Source: Ignatzschineria sp. RMDPL8A
GTDB taxonomy: Bacteria > Pseudomonadota > Gammaproteobacteria > Cardiobacteriales > Wohlfahrtiimonadaceae
NCBI RefSeq assembly: GCF_029815055.1
Contig: NZ_JAPPWA010000002.1
Location: forward strand, 1,302,001 to 1,366,000
Direction of reading: 5' to 3'
Length of the DNA stretch: 64,000 nucleotides
The notes below the pieces were generated by a model. It did no database searches, had not been told where the DNA came from, and worked only from the letters and a program-made list of their open reading frames with translations. Positions 8,571 through 16,860 of this stretch are shown here, one piece after another; the stretch's first letter is position 1; every line of letters starts with the position of its first letter. A program made the translations under genes and the position numbers.

Positions 8571-9116
8571 TTATTGGTTTTTCTCGTTAAAGAGTTTAAG
8601 TGAGTTCATAATTTCAGCTTCAGCCGCTGCTTTATCGCTAAAACCATCAAGTTTTACCCACTTGCCTTTTTCAAGTCCTTTGTAGTTTGCGAAATAGAAT
8701 TCGATCTGATCTACAAGAAGTTTTGGCAGGTCATCAAACGATTGGATGTTGTTATACATAGGGCAAAGCTTGCTGATTGGCACTGCCACAAGTTTCGCAT
8801 CGCCGCCTGATTCGTCAGTCATGTTTAAAACGCCAAGTGGGCGACAACGAACGACTGAACCGTGAATTAATGGGAATGGGGTGATCACTAATACATCAAG
8901 CGGGTCGCCATCATCACATAATGTTTGTGGAATGTAGCCGTAGTTGGCGGGATAACGCATGTTGGTGCCGACAAAACGGTCAACCCAGATTAGGTCTGTA
9001 TCGTGATCGACTTCATATTTAACAGGATCAGACTCAGCAGGGATCTCAATGATGCAGTTGAAATCTTGGGTAATTTTATCTAAATCATTCGCTGCAGGAA
9101 CGTTGTTAAAACTCAT
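8571..9116 (-). CDS. ppa: Inorganic pyrophosphatase
   Basis: A soluble family I pyrophosphatase that hydrolyses PPi and pulls biosynthetic reactions forward. From the chosen start it has 181 residues (E. coli 176). The signature DDGDPLDVLVITP, the Mg-binding acidic residues, and NYGYIPQT are present. I chose the ATG at 9114-9116 because MSFNNVPAANDL aligns with the E. coli N-terminus and GAGG lies 12 bases upstream; an in-frame ATG six codons earlier (9134) has no ribosome site. Confidence 0.96.
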   Translation of the reverse strand: MSFNNVPAANDLDKITQDFNCIIEIPAESDPVKYEVDHDTDLIWVDRFVGTNMRYPANYGYIPQTLCDDGDPLDVLVITPFPLIHGSVVRCRPLGVLNMTDESGGDAKLVAVPISKLCPMYNNIQSFDDLPKLLVDQIEFYFANYKGLEKGKWVKLDGFSDKAAAEAEIMNSLKLFNEKNQ

Positions 9117-9296
9117 ATCTTTATAAAACCTCATATGGTTGAATGAATTTGGTTGCTCAATTTGAGACTTTTAATTATACCTGCTAAAAATTAAAAACAC
9201 ATTTAATCTATAAAAACTGTACAATTGCTAGCATAAATCCCCAAGCGATCGCTCTTTAGTGGTATAAATAGGAGCTTGGCTCCGTAAATCGATTAA

Positions 9297-10481
9297 ATGA
9301 ATGTTATGACAGCTGAAATAAACCCAATTATCCCGCTCGAACGTCTTCAAAACGCCGATAAAATCCTCTTTATTGTGCATCTCGCCATCGGTGATTACAC
9401 CTATCTACAAAATTGCTTTAAGGCATTTCACGAGGCCTATCCACACATTAAGATTGATCTCTTTATTGATGATCGTCGCCGTACCTCCGATGAGACCAAA
9501 TGGGAGGCATTAAAAAATTATTCTCTCTACGACTGGATCAAAGCAACACCGTTTTACAATACGGTCTATTGCGAAAATTATCGTCCCGATCTTTATGAAG
9601 CGGCGATTAATTTAGCACGCACGGAGCAGTATGATGCGGTGGTCTCTCTTGCGACATTATCCCCCTCTCATTATGCAGCGCTTGCGCGAAAAATTGCTGG
9701 CGATAGAGGATTTGCTTGTGCGATGGATTTTGAGCCGGGACTTTTCCAGCTAAGTGCGAAAAAGATTCGTAAATCGCTCGATGCGTGCATTGAGGTAAAA
9801 CCGGCTGAACGCGGCCCTGAACATCACGTGAGCGATGAATATGGTCACTGGTTTAAGCAGATCGGCAATATTGAGCTCACAAAAAAAGAGAAATATCCCT
9901 TTATTGAGATTCCCGAGACGTGGAAAACCTGGGCCAGTGATGAGATGATTCGTTTGGATGCTGTGCAAAAACGGCGCGTCTTTATCAACTCATTTGCGAA
10001 AAATAAAAAACGTTGCTGGCCAATGACCCATGTGATCGAATTGACCCAAAAAATGAATGAGATGCCGGAGTGGCGCGATACGCTCTTTGTGGTGAACTCG
10101 GTTCCCGAGGCCTTTGCGGCGACAAAAGCGGAGCTCGATGCGGCCAATATTCAAAATGTCCATCTCTTTAGCGCGACGGAGAACTTTTTCCAATTGCCGG
10201 CGATGCTTGGCGTGATGGATCTTATTATTTCGGTTGAAACGGCGGTTATGCATCTTGCGAACGCGGTGAAAGTACCGGTGATTGCGCTAATGCGTCTTAA
10301 AACGCCGGAGTGGGTGCCGATCGATCTTAAAAATAGTATCGTCATTTTTAATGAAAAACGACGCCATCATGTGGCGGACATTGAACCCGATCGGGTGATT
10401 AAAGCGCTGCCAAATCTCGATGATTTGAAACTCGCCATGCAAGAGGCGGGCGAGCAGAAAAATAGAGAGGTCGAGGCGTAA
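9297..10481 (+). CDS. Glycosyltransferase family 9 (heptosyltransferase-like)
   Basis: A 394-residue GT-B protein resembling ADP-heptose:LPS heptosyltransferases. The N-terminal half starts with DKILFIVHLAIGDYTYLQNCFKAF, the variant of the usual G(D)-x(L) acceptor loop. The C-terminal half carries RRVFINSFAKNKKRCWP and the nucleotide-sugar binding region LPAMLGVMDLIISVETAVMHLANAVKVPVIAL. It probably adds a sugar to the lipopolysaccharide core on the inner face of the inner membrane; the exact sugar is not predictable. It ends 3 bases before thiN, so the two are co-transcribed although unrelated in function. Confidence 0.82.
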   Translation: MNVMTAEINPIIPLERLQNADKILFIVHLAIGDYTYLQNCFKAFHEAYPHIKIDLFIDDRRRTSDETKWEALKNYSLYDWIKATPFYNTVYCENYRPDLYEAAINLARTEQYDAVVSLATLSPSHYAALARKIAGDRGFACAMDFEPGLFQLSAKKIRKSLDACIEVKPAERGPEHHVSDEYGHWFKQIGNIELTKKEKYPFIEIPETWKTWASDEMIRLDAVQKRRVFINSFAKNKKRCWPMTHVIELTQKMNEMPEWRDTLFVVNSVPEAFAATKAELDAANIQNVHLFSATENFFQLPAMLGVMDLIISVETAVMHLANAVKVPVIALMRLKTPEWVPIDLKNSIVIFNEKRRHHVADIEPDRVIKALPNLDDLKLAMQEAGEQKNREVEA

Positions 10482-10484
10482 TAT

Positions 10485-11132
10485 ATGACTCATTCCCCCG
10501 CGATTTTACTGCTTCCAGGGACGCTGGTGATGACCGAGCGAATCGCTCATTTTATTAAAGATCGAGCGCTAGTTATTGCAGTGGATGGGGGGATTGAACA
10601 TGCTAAAACGCTCAATATGACTCCCGATCTTTGGATTGGGGATTTTGATTCCTCAAGCCATGATGATCAAACCTTTTATCACTCGATTCCGCACATTGTG
10701 CATCCGCGAGAAAAGTCGGAAGTTGATACTGAACTTGCCATAAGCGAAGCGATTCGGCGCGGATTTAACTCCATTATTATGCTCGGCGGTATGGGCGGGC
10801 GGCTCGATCATCAAATGGCGCTCTTAATGCTGCCGCTCCAATATTCAGCCACGCATTTTATCTATTCTGACGGCATTCAATTTCTAGAAACGCTTACCGA
10901 TTCTTCCCATACTTTTCCTGCTCAAAAAGGTGATCTCATCAGTATTTTGCCACTGCAAGATTTAACGGGCGTTACGCTTACAGGCACAAAATGGCCTCTA
11001 CAAGATGCGGATTTAAATGCCGGATTTGGGCTCTCCATCAGTAATGAAGCAGAAGAAACGGCAATTAAGGCATCGTGCCAAGCAGGGCGCGGTTGGCTTT
11101 ATCATGCGCCGCCACCTAAAACCGTTGCATAG
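10485..11132 (+). CDS. thiN: Thiamine pyrophosphokinase
   Basis: A 215-residue kinase that converts thiamine plus ATP to TPP. Conserved elements are VIAVDGGIEHAKTLNMTPDLWIGDFDSS (split over residues about 30-58), SEVDTELAISEAI, and GGMGGRLDHQMALL. The smaller C-terminal beta domain reads ISILPLQDLTGVTLTGTKWPL. It complements the salvage enzymes at 4-6.4 kb: thiamine taken up intact is converted here, whereas ThiE yields thiamine phosphate that would need ThiL, which is not in the window. No riboswitch precedes it. Confidence 0.93.
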   Translation: MTHSPAILLLPGTLVMTERIAHFIKDRALVIAVDGGIEHAKTLNMTPDLWIGDFDSSSHDDQTFYHSIPHIVHPREKSEVDTELAISEAIRRGFNSIIMLGGMGGRLDHQMALLMLPLQYSATHFIYSDGIQFLETLTDSSHTFPAQKGDLISILPLQDLTGVTLTGTKWPLQDADLNAGFGLSISNEAEETAIKASCQAGRGWLYHAPPPKTVA

Positions 11133-11228
11133 GCTGAAATTGGCCAGCAAAATACGTTATAATTTAAAGATAGATTAAATAATTGTTAATTTAGTAAATA
11201 GAATCAAATATTAGAAGGAATCTCGATC

Positions 11229-11579
11229 ATGTGGACGATCTATTACAACGGTGATTGCTCAAAATCGCGTGCGGCGCGTGAGTTTTTAATTTCAAATGGG
11301 ATTGAATTTACAACGGTCAATTATCTCGAAGGAACGCTCACGGCAGACGATATTCAAGCGCTCTATACCTTAATTGGGGGCGATCTTGATGCGATGGTGC
11401 GCATGGGTGAAGATGAATTTAAAGTGATTGAAGGCTCATGGCATTCGCTTTCGGCGCCGGAGAAATTTATCTTTATTGCGGAAAATCCGCGCGTTTTACA
11501 GCGTCCGATCGTGTCTAATGGTAAAAAGGCCGTAATTGCGCGCCCAACGGCGGATTTGATCGCAGCATTAATTGATTAG
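11229..11579 (+). CDS. ArsC/YfgD-family thioredoxin-fold protein
   Basis: A 116-residue protein of the arsenate reductase-like family. It has the N-terminal NGDCSKSRAAREFL motif with the reactive Cys at residue 10 and the C-terminal LQRPIVSNGKKAVIARP, which in ArsC holds the arsenate-binding Arg residues. The NxxCSKSR form is typical of YfgD rather than of plasmid ArsC, and no ars operon adjoins, so a true arsenate reductase role is doubtful. AGAAGGAAT provides the ribosome site. Confidence 0.86.
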   Translation: MWTIYYNGDCSKSRAAREFLISNGIEFTTVNYLEGTLTADDIQALYTLIGGDLDAMVRMGEDEFKVIEGSWHSLSAPEKFIFIAENPRVLQRPIVSNGKKAVIARPTADLIAALID

Positions 11580-11637
11580 TTTTGGGCCGGTTAAGGCAGA
11601 AAGCACGTTAATAGAGAAGAAAAACAGAAGGAAGGCT

Positions 11638-12027
11638 ATGAAAGGTTTAATCTCAATCGGAGCAATTTTTTCACTCCTTGCCGTTATTTTAGGGGCGTTT
11701 GGCGCGCACGCGTTAGCGCCACATTTAGGGGCGAAACTGCCAGTGTGGCATACCGGCGTTCAATATCAGATGTTTCATGGGATTGCGATCATTTTAACGG
11801 GCATGTTGATGGTCTTTTTATCGAATCGTCGCCTGCTGAAAATGGCGGGGATCGCCTTTATTCTAGGGACGCTCTGTTTTTCGGGAAGCCTCTATACGAT
11901 CGGTCTAATTCAAGTTAAAAACGTAGGTTACATTACCCCCATAGGTGGTCTACTCTTTATTATTGGTTGGGGATTATTTTTGTCAGCTGTGCTCACGTCT
12001 AAAGTGGACATTTTGAGTCATAAGTAA
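11638..12027 (+). CDS. DUF423 family inner-membrane protein (YgdD-like)
   Basis: A 129-residue protein with four predicted membrane helices. The family signature is at the N-terminus: AIFSLLAVILGAFGAHAL, followed by WHTGVQYQMFHGIAI and FSGSLYTIGL. Its function is unknown across bacteria. I chose the ATG at 11638 because GAAGGAAGG lies just upstream; the longer in-frame start at 11572 overlaps the end of the previous gene and would add 22 non-conserved residues. It is followed by purB after 10 bases. Confidence 0.88.
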   Translation: MKGLISIGAIFSLLAVILGAFGAHALAPHLGAKLPVWHTGVQYQMFHGIAIILTGMLMVFLSNRRLLKMAGIAFILGTLCFSGSLYTIGLIQVKNVGYITPIGGLLFIIGWGLFLSAVLTSKVDILSHK

Positions 12028-12037
12028 AGGAGATGTA

Positions 12038-13417
12038 ATGAGTATCAATTCAATTTTAGCTGTATCACCTCTTGATGGGCGATATGCGAACCGTACAAAA
12101 GCGTTAGCCCTCGAGGTGAGCGAGTATGGTTTAATCAAATTCCGCGTATTTGTTGAGATCAAATGGCTCATCAAACTCGCTGAAGAGCCCCATTTCAAAG
12201 AGATTCCTAACTTTAGTGATGATGCAAAAGCATTCTTAATCGATCTTGCGAAAAACTTTTCACCAAATGATGCGATGGAAGTTAAAGAGATCGAGCGCGA
12301 AACAAACCACGACGTGAAAGCGGTTGAATACTGGATCAAAAATCGCGTTAAAGCGCACGGTAATGATGAGTTAACGGCATCATCAGAATTTGTTCACTTT
12401 ACCTGTACCTCAGAAGACATTAACAACCTTTCATACGGCTTAATGTTTAAAGAAACGATCAATGAAATCGTGCTTCCTGAGCTTGAAGAAGTGATCGATT
12501 CACTTAAAAAAATGGCGCACGACAATGCCTCTGTCCCAATGCTTTCACGCACACACGGACAAGCTGCAACGCCAACCACATTAGGTAAAGAGATCGCCAA
12601 CGTAATCTATCGCCTTCGCCGTCAAATGAAGCAGCTCGCAGCGCAAGAATACCTAGGTAAAATCAACGGTGCGGTGGGTAACTATAACGCGCACAAAGTG
12701 GTCTATCCTGATTTTAATTGGGAAGGCTTTGCTCAAGACTTTATCGAAAACGATTTAGGCTTAACTTTTAACCCATACTCAACGCAGATCGAATGCCACG
12801 ACTATATCGCAGAATTTTGTGACATTATGGCGCGCATCAACACCATCTACATCGACTGGGCGCGTGACGCATGGAACTACATTAGCCATCATTTCTTCAC
12901 CCAAAAAATGATCGCCGATGAAGTGGGATCATCTACAATGCCTCACAAAGTTAACCCGATCGACTTTGAAAACGCAGAAGGAAACTTAGGCGTTGCCAAT
13001 GCACTTTTCAATCACTTTGCGGAAAAACTTCCTATTTCACGTATGCAACGTGACTTAAGTGACTCAACGGTGCTACGTAGCTTAGGCTCAGCATTTGGCT
13101 ATTCACTCATTGGTTATAAGAGCTTACTCCGCGGTCACTCAAAACTTGAAGTGAACGAAGAAGCGCTTATGGCAGACTTAAACGCAAACGTCGAAGTATT
13201 GGGTGAAGCAGTTCAAACGGTCATGCGCCGTGACGGAATCGATCGTCCATACGAGCGTCTCAAAAAATTCACGCGTGGTAAACGCATCACCAAACCACAA
13301 TTAGATGAATTTATCGATTCACTCGAACTCTCTGCCGATGCGAAAAAAGAACTCAAAGCGTTAACGCCTGGCACATACACCGGTTTAGCTGAGAAGCTCG
13401 CAAAAGCGATCGACTAA
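12038..13417 (+). CDS. purB: Adenylosuccinate lyase
   Basis: A 459-residue enzyme acting twice in purine synthesis: SAICAR to AICAR plus fumarate, and adenylosuccinate to AMP. It is the proteobacterial length and type (E. coli 456). LAVSPLDGRYANRT is at the N-terminus, SRTHGQAATPTTLGKE contains the catalytic His, and the mobile loop signature is SSTMPHKVNPIDFENAEGN. AAGGAG lies 4 bases before the ATG. It stands apart from the pur cluster at 28-40 kb, which contains every other IMP-pathway gene except a purB copy. Confidence 0.97.
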   Translation: MSINSILAVSPLDGRYANRTKALALEVSEYGLIKFRVFVEIKWLIKLAEEPHFKEIPNFSDDAKAFLIDLAKNFSPNDAMEVKEIERETNHDVKAVEYWIKNRVKAHGNDELTASSEFVHFTCTSEDINNLSYGLMFKETINEIVLPELEEVIDSLKKMAHDNASVPMLSRTHGQAATPTTLGKEIANVIYRLRRQMKQLAAQEYLGKINGAVGNYNAHKVVYPDFNWEGFAQDFIENDLGLTFNPYSTQIECHDYIAEFCDIMARINTIYIDWARDAWNYISHHFFTQKMIADEVGSSTMPHKVNPIDFENAEGNLGVANALFNHFAEKLPISRMQRDLSDSTVLRSLGSAFGYSLIGYKSLLRGHSKLEVNEEALMADLNANVEVLGEAVQTVMRRDGIDRPYERLKKFTRGKRITKPQLDEFIDSLELSADAKKELKALTPGTYTGLAEKLAKAID

Positions 13418-13462
13418 GCGCGTTTGATGTAATGCATTAGTATGTAATTATTGAATTGATAC

Positions 13463-13502
13463 AAAAAGCTCCAACGGATCATGATCGAGTTGGAGCTTTT
13501 TT
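13463..13502. terminator. Bidirectional terminator between purB and folA
   Basis: AAAAAGCTCCAAC (13463-13475) pairs perfectly with GTTGGAGCTTTTT (13489-13501), with a 13-base loop. It can end both purB and folA. Confidence 0.92.
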
Positions 13503-13542
13503 GTATTGTCTGATGGATTAATGTTTTAATATTTACTTAAAT

Positions 13543-14043
13543 TTAAGCACGATTAAAATCCCAAATTTGGAAGGTAAATTCATGGGCATGGCGCTCATCT
13601 TTCTGATGATGCTCTTCAAAGGTGAGGGTTGCCCCGGTTAGATCAATTTCGGGCATCTGCGTATCGCCCTCAATCACCGCATCAACGCGCGTTAAGTAGA
13701 GGCGATCCATATAGGGAAGCGCCTGCTTATAGAGATTCGCGCCGCCCATAATCATCACCTCGTCATCATTTTTTGCATATTCAAGGGCTTCCTCAATCGA
13801 GGAGACCCAGATCGTGCCGGGAATCTCACGTTTTTCATTGCGAGAGAGCACAATATTGGTGCGTTTGGGAAGCGGTTTGCCGATCGAGTCGAAGGTTTTA
13901 CGCCCCATAATGACGGTTTTGCCGGTAGTGTGCGCTTTAAAAAACTTAAGATCATCGGGAAGATGCCAAGGAAGTGCATTATTATCCCCAATGGTGCGAT
14001 TTTCAGACATGGCTAAAATTAAAGAGACGATCGGTTTTGACAT
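13543..14043 (-). CDS. folA: Dihydrofolate reductase
   Basis: A 166-residue NADPH-dependent enzyme producing tetrahydrofolate, needed by PurN and PurH in the purine pathway here. Motifs: ILAMSENRTIGDNNALPWHLPDDLKFF (split; the Asp of DDLKFF is catalytic), TGKTVIMGRKTFDSIGKPLP, VMIMGGANLYKQAL, and the C-terminal EFTFQIWDF. I chose the ATG at 14041-14043, giving MSKPIVSLI as in the family; an in-frame start 24 codons upstream adds a hydrophobic stretch that family members lack. Confidence 0.96.
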   Translation of the reverse strand: MSKPIVSLILAMSENRTIGDNNALPWHLPDDLKFFKAHTTGKTVIMGRKTFDSIGKPLPKRTNIVLSRNEKREIPGTIWVSSIEEALEYAKNDDEVMIMGGANLYKQALPYMDRLYLTRVDAVIEGDTQMPEIDLTGATLTFEEHHQKDERHAHEFTFQIWDFNRA

Positions 14044-14172
14044 AAAGTTTGACTCGCAAGTAGTAAAGAAGAGGCCGAAGTGTAGTAAGATAAAGGTTCG
14101 CGCTTTAAATATCAAGCGAGAGCCCTTATACTAATCACTCCTCCCATTTTCGGAATTTCAGTACGATTTATT

Positions 14173-14949
14173 ATGTCAGAACACACAAATAAACCCAAAG
14201 GTAATGCTATCTATATTTTACCTAATTTAATTACCACAGCAGCGCTTTTATCAGGCTTCTCGGCGATTTTATTAGCGCTGGATGGATACTATATTAAAGC
14301 GTCGATGCTGGTCTTTATCGCTATGATTTTCGATGGAATGGATGGACGCGTTGCACGCTGGACAAATACCTCAAGTGCCTTTGGCGAGCAGTATGATTCG
14401 CTCTCGGACTTGATCTCCTTTGGCGTTGCGCCGGCGATTATTATCTATGAATGGTCGCTTAAAGGGTTAATGAATGATGCGACAATTAAGATTGTGGCGA
14501 ATTTTTCCTGGTTTGCGGTCTATCTCTATCTTGCCTGTGCGGCGTTACGTTTAGCGCGCTTTAATGTGCAGATTGGGAGCGTTGATAAACGTTTCTTTGT
14601 CGGGATGCCAAGTCCAACGGCGGCAGCGATCGTGGTGGGCCTTGTATGGTTTTCTATGGCGGTGGGATTAACCGGCGAACAGATGGAATATGTAGCGCTT
14701 ATTTTAACGGTATATACGGCGCTGATGATGGTTTCTAATGTGAAGTTTTACAGCTTTAAAACCATCAATATGAATAAACAGGTGAAGTTTTTTGCACTGA
14801 TCCCCGTTGTCGTCTATAGCGGATTTTTATTGGCATCTCCAGCAAAAACACTCTTTTTAACTATGTTGATTTATGGATTTTCAGGCCCTGTTTATATGGG
14901 GTGCCGTTGTTATCGTCGTGCGCAATTAAAGCGTCGTAATCGGTCATAA
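14173..14949 (+). CDS. pssA: CDP-diacylglycerol--serine O-phosphatidyltransferase
   Basis: A 258-residue integral inner-membrane enzyme making phosphatidylserine, the precursor of phosphatidylethanolamine. The CDP-alcohol phosphatidyltransferase signature D-G-x2-A-R-x8-G-x3-D-x3-D is seen as DGRVARWTNTSSAFGEQYDSLSD at about residues 57-79. Six to eight hydrophobic segments follow. It is the membrane-embedded type common in Gram-positives and many proteobacteria, not the peripheral E. coli PssA. Its stop codon overlaps the next start by one base. Confidence 0.92.
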   Translation: MSEHTNKPKGNAIYILPNLITTAALLSGFSAILLALDGYYIKASMLVFIAMIFDGMDGRVARWTNTSSAFGEQYDSLSDLISFGVAPAIIIYEWSLKGLMNDATIKIVANFSWFAVYLYLACAALRLARFNVQIGSVDKRFFVGMPSPTAAAIVVGLVWFSMAVGLTGEQMEYVALILTVYTALMMVSNVKFYSFKTINMNKQVKFFALIPVVVYSGFLLASPAKTLFLTMLIYGFSGPVYMGCRCYRRAQLKRRNRS

Positions 14950-16025
14950 TGCCTGATTATTTAGCTGAGCAGAGCGAGATGGATGAGATGGATGAGATTG
15001 AGATGACACCTTACGATCCGTTAGAGCAATATCGTTATCTTAATGCGATGGGGATACCGCTTTGGTATGGCCGTGAAGAAGCTGAAACGCTTGCGGTGGA
15101 ATATCGTGAGATGCGTCAAAGTGCCAAGCAATTGCAAGATCCCTATGGTCAGTATGGTGAGCATGGTCAGCTTGGTGAATCGCAGGGTTCGTCATATAGT
15201 CCGAGTGAATCAAGAGGCGCACCGCAAAGTGTACGCGCAATTATGGCCTCTTTGGGAAATAATGAGCCAGCAGTGGAGCCGTCGGCGTTATCGTCGCAAT
15301 CTCAGTCTAACGCGCAGCCTCAATATTCTATTGCGGAGCAGATGAAAGTAGAGATTGGTAAGGCGCATGTACTCTCTAATCAAGTGATCGAGGAGGGAGA
15401 TGATTCGGTGGTAACGGTCTCATTAGAGGCGTTGATCGATCCGCCTAAACGGTTTATTCTGCCACCAAAAGAGAACTTATCGGATCTTGAACAAGCAATT
15501 CATGATTGCACCGCGTGTGAGCTTCATTTAACGCGCCCACAACCGGTGGTGGGTTTTGGCAGTGGCGAGGGCGGAGTTTTTATCATTACCGATGCGCCCC
15601 TTCGAAGTGAAGCGGTGGCGGGGGAAGTGATTATTAAGCAGGATCGTGCATTTTTTGCCAAGCTGTTTTCAGCCATTGATCTGCCACTTGAATCGCTCTA
15701 TATCACGCCCTTTGTAAAATGCATGCCTGCGCAACTGTCGCCGGTAAGTGAGGGCGAAAAAGAGCGCTGCCAAACGCATCTAATTGCAGAGCTTGAAACA
15801 ATTAATCCGCAAGTGATTGTGCTCGTTGGGCGCGATGTTGCGCGGAATTTACTCTCTAAAGAGATTCCCTATGATCAGCTCGCCTCACGCCCTCAAGCAC
15901 TTGAATTAGGCGGTAAGCAGTATCCAACATATTTACTTTCAAGACCTGAACTTATTTCGCAAAATATTCGTCTAAAAGCGGCGAGTTGGCGACAATTAAA
16001 ACGCATTAAAGGAGCACTCGCATGA
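14949..16025 (+). CDS. Putative DNA polymerase III psi subunit (HolD) with family 4 uracil-glycosylase-like domain
   Basis: A 358-residue protein directly upstream of rimI, the position of holD in E. coli. Residues 31-42 read LNAMGIPLWYGR, matching the spacing L-x2-(L/M)-G-I-x2-W-x2-R of the clamp-loader-binding N-terminus of E. coli psi. Residues about 55-175 are low-complexity and probably disordered. Residues about 175-355 resemble family 4 uracil-DNA glycosylase and keep four cysteines (CTAC, then VKC, 15 residues, C) that ligate 4Fe-4S there. However, motif GEAPG has become TDAPL and the HPxxLLR motif has become YLLSRPE, so glycosylase activity is unlikely. It overlaps rimI by 4 bases. 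A homology pipeline may simply call it a uracil-DNA glycosylase family protein. Confidence 0.6.
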   Translation: MPDYLAEQSEMDEMDEIEMTPYDPLEQYRYLNAMGIPLWYGREEAETLAVEYREMRQSAKQLQDPYGQYGEHGQLGESQGSSYSPSESRGAPQSVRAIMASLGNNEPAVEPSALSSQSQSNAQPQYSIAEQMKVEIGKAHVLSNQVIEEGDDSVVTVSLEALIDPPKRFILPPKENLSDLEQAIHDCTACELHLTRPQPVVGFGSGEGGVFIITDAPLRSEAVAGEVIIKQDRAFFAKLFSAIDLPLESLYITPFVKCMPAQLSPVSEGEKERCQTHLIAELETINPQVIVLVGRDVARNLLSKEIPYDQLASRPQALELGGKQYPTYLLSRPELISQNIRLKAASWRQLKRIKGALA

Positions 16026-16561
16026 TGGACTCAAGTGATGCAGCGAGAGAATCAAACAAAGAGGAGCTGCTCTTTGAAAGTGACGATGGTGCACTTCAAG
16101 TGTTTGCTATTAATAAAGATGATCTCGATCAAATTTATCGCATTGAGCAGGCGGCGCATGTAGTGCCGTGGGATCAGAAAACATTTGATGCTGCGATGCA
16201 TTTTCAAGGGGCGAAAGTTGTCTTGAAAAGTCATACAGAGGGAATCGTGGGGTTTGCGCTCTTATCGCAGATTGCCGATGAATTACACCTGCTTAATATT
16301 GCAGTAGACCCCGTTTTTCAGGGGCGTGGCTATGGTGGCTTTTTGCTCGATTATCTCTTACAAAGCGCAAAAAATGCGCCGATCTCGATGATGATCTTAG
16401 AGGTGCGAAAATCCAATATTCCAGCGATAAAACTCTATGAAAAACGTGGCTTTAATGAGATAGGTTTACGGAAAAATTATTATCCGACGGAAACAGAAAA
16501 GCGGGAAGATGCAATCGTGATGGCGTACACTTTTTATGATACGATGACTCAATTATTTTAA
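16022..16561 (+). CDS. rimI: Ribosomal protein S18 alanine N-acetyltransferase
   Basis: A 179-residue GNAT enzyme acetylating the N-terminal alanine of ribosomal protein S18. Typical elements are YRIEQAAHVVPWDQKTF, LHLLNIAVDPVFQGRGYGGFLLDYLL (acetyl-CoA loop QGRGYG), and ILEVRKSNIPAIKLYEKRGFNEIGLRKNYYPT. It has about 28 extra residues at the N-terminus compared with E. coli RimI (148 residues). The overlap with the HolD-like gene supports translational coupling. Confidence 0.93.
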   Translation: MMDSSDAARESNKEELLFESDDGALQVFAINKDDLDQIYRIEQAAHVVPWDQKTFDAAMHFQGAKVVLKSHTEGIVGFALLSQIADELHLLNIAVDPVFQGRGYGGFLLDYLLQSAKNAPISMMILEVRKSNIPAIKLYEKRGFNEIGLRKNYYPTETEKREDAIVMAYTFYDTMTQLF

Positions 16562-16642
16562 TTACATTATATAAATTGACGACAGATGACCTCATCCGCT
16601 GCCGAAAAATGCAGGGGTGATTTTAATGGAGCAAATACAAGC

Positions 16643-16858
16643 GTGAAAGAACTTGATTTAACAGGCTTAAATTGTCCAATGCCGATCTTGAAAACCAAAC
16701 AAGCACTGCGTGATATGGCGGAGGGCGAGCGCATTAAAGTTCTCGCAACCGATGCTCATGCCGAGATCGATTTCAAAGCGTATTTGAGTCGTACAACTTC
16801 CACACTTGTAGAGCTGTCTGAAGTAAATGGAATCTACACTTTTATTATTGAAAAATAA
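16643..16858 (+). CDS. TusA/SirA-family sulfurtransferase
   Basis: A small sulfur-carrier protein of about 71 residues, carrying the family Cys in LDLTGLNCPMPILKTKQAL. TusA proteins pass persulfide sulfur to tRNA thiolation or molybdenum cofactor systems. I prefer the GTG at 16643, because GGAG lies 11 bases upstream and the protein then begins at the conserved domain; an ATG at 16586 would add 19 residues with no family match and no clear ribosome site. It ends 2 bases before the next gene. Whether it is TusA itself or a paralogue cannot be decided. Confidence 0.86.
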   Translation: MKELDLTGLNCPMPILKTKQALRDMAEGERIKVLATDAHAEIDFKAYLSRTTSTLVELSEVNGIYTFIIEK

Positions 16859-16860
16859 GT

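Noticed and set aside
14041..14115. Longer FolA start with a hydrophobic leader
   Set aside because: The extra 24 residues are not in the family, the enzyme is cytoplasmic, and the internal ATG aligns with known N-termini.
15040..15345. A 100-codon alternative-frame protein inside the HolD-like gene
   Set aside because: It overlaps the nine-base repeats, which keep any frame open; it has no domain or ribosome site support.
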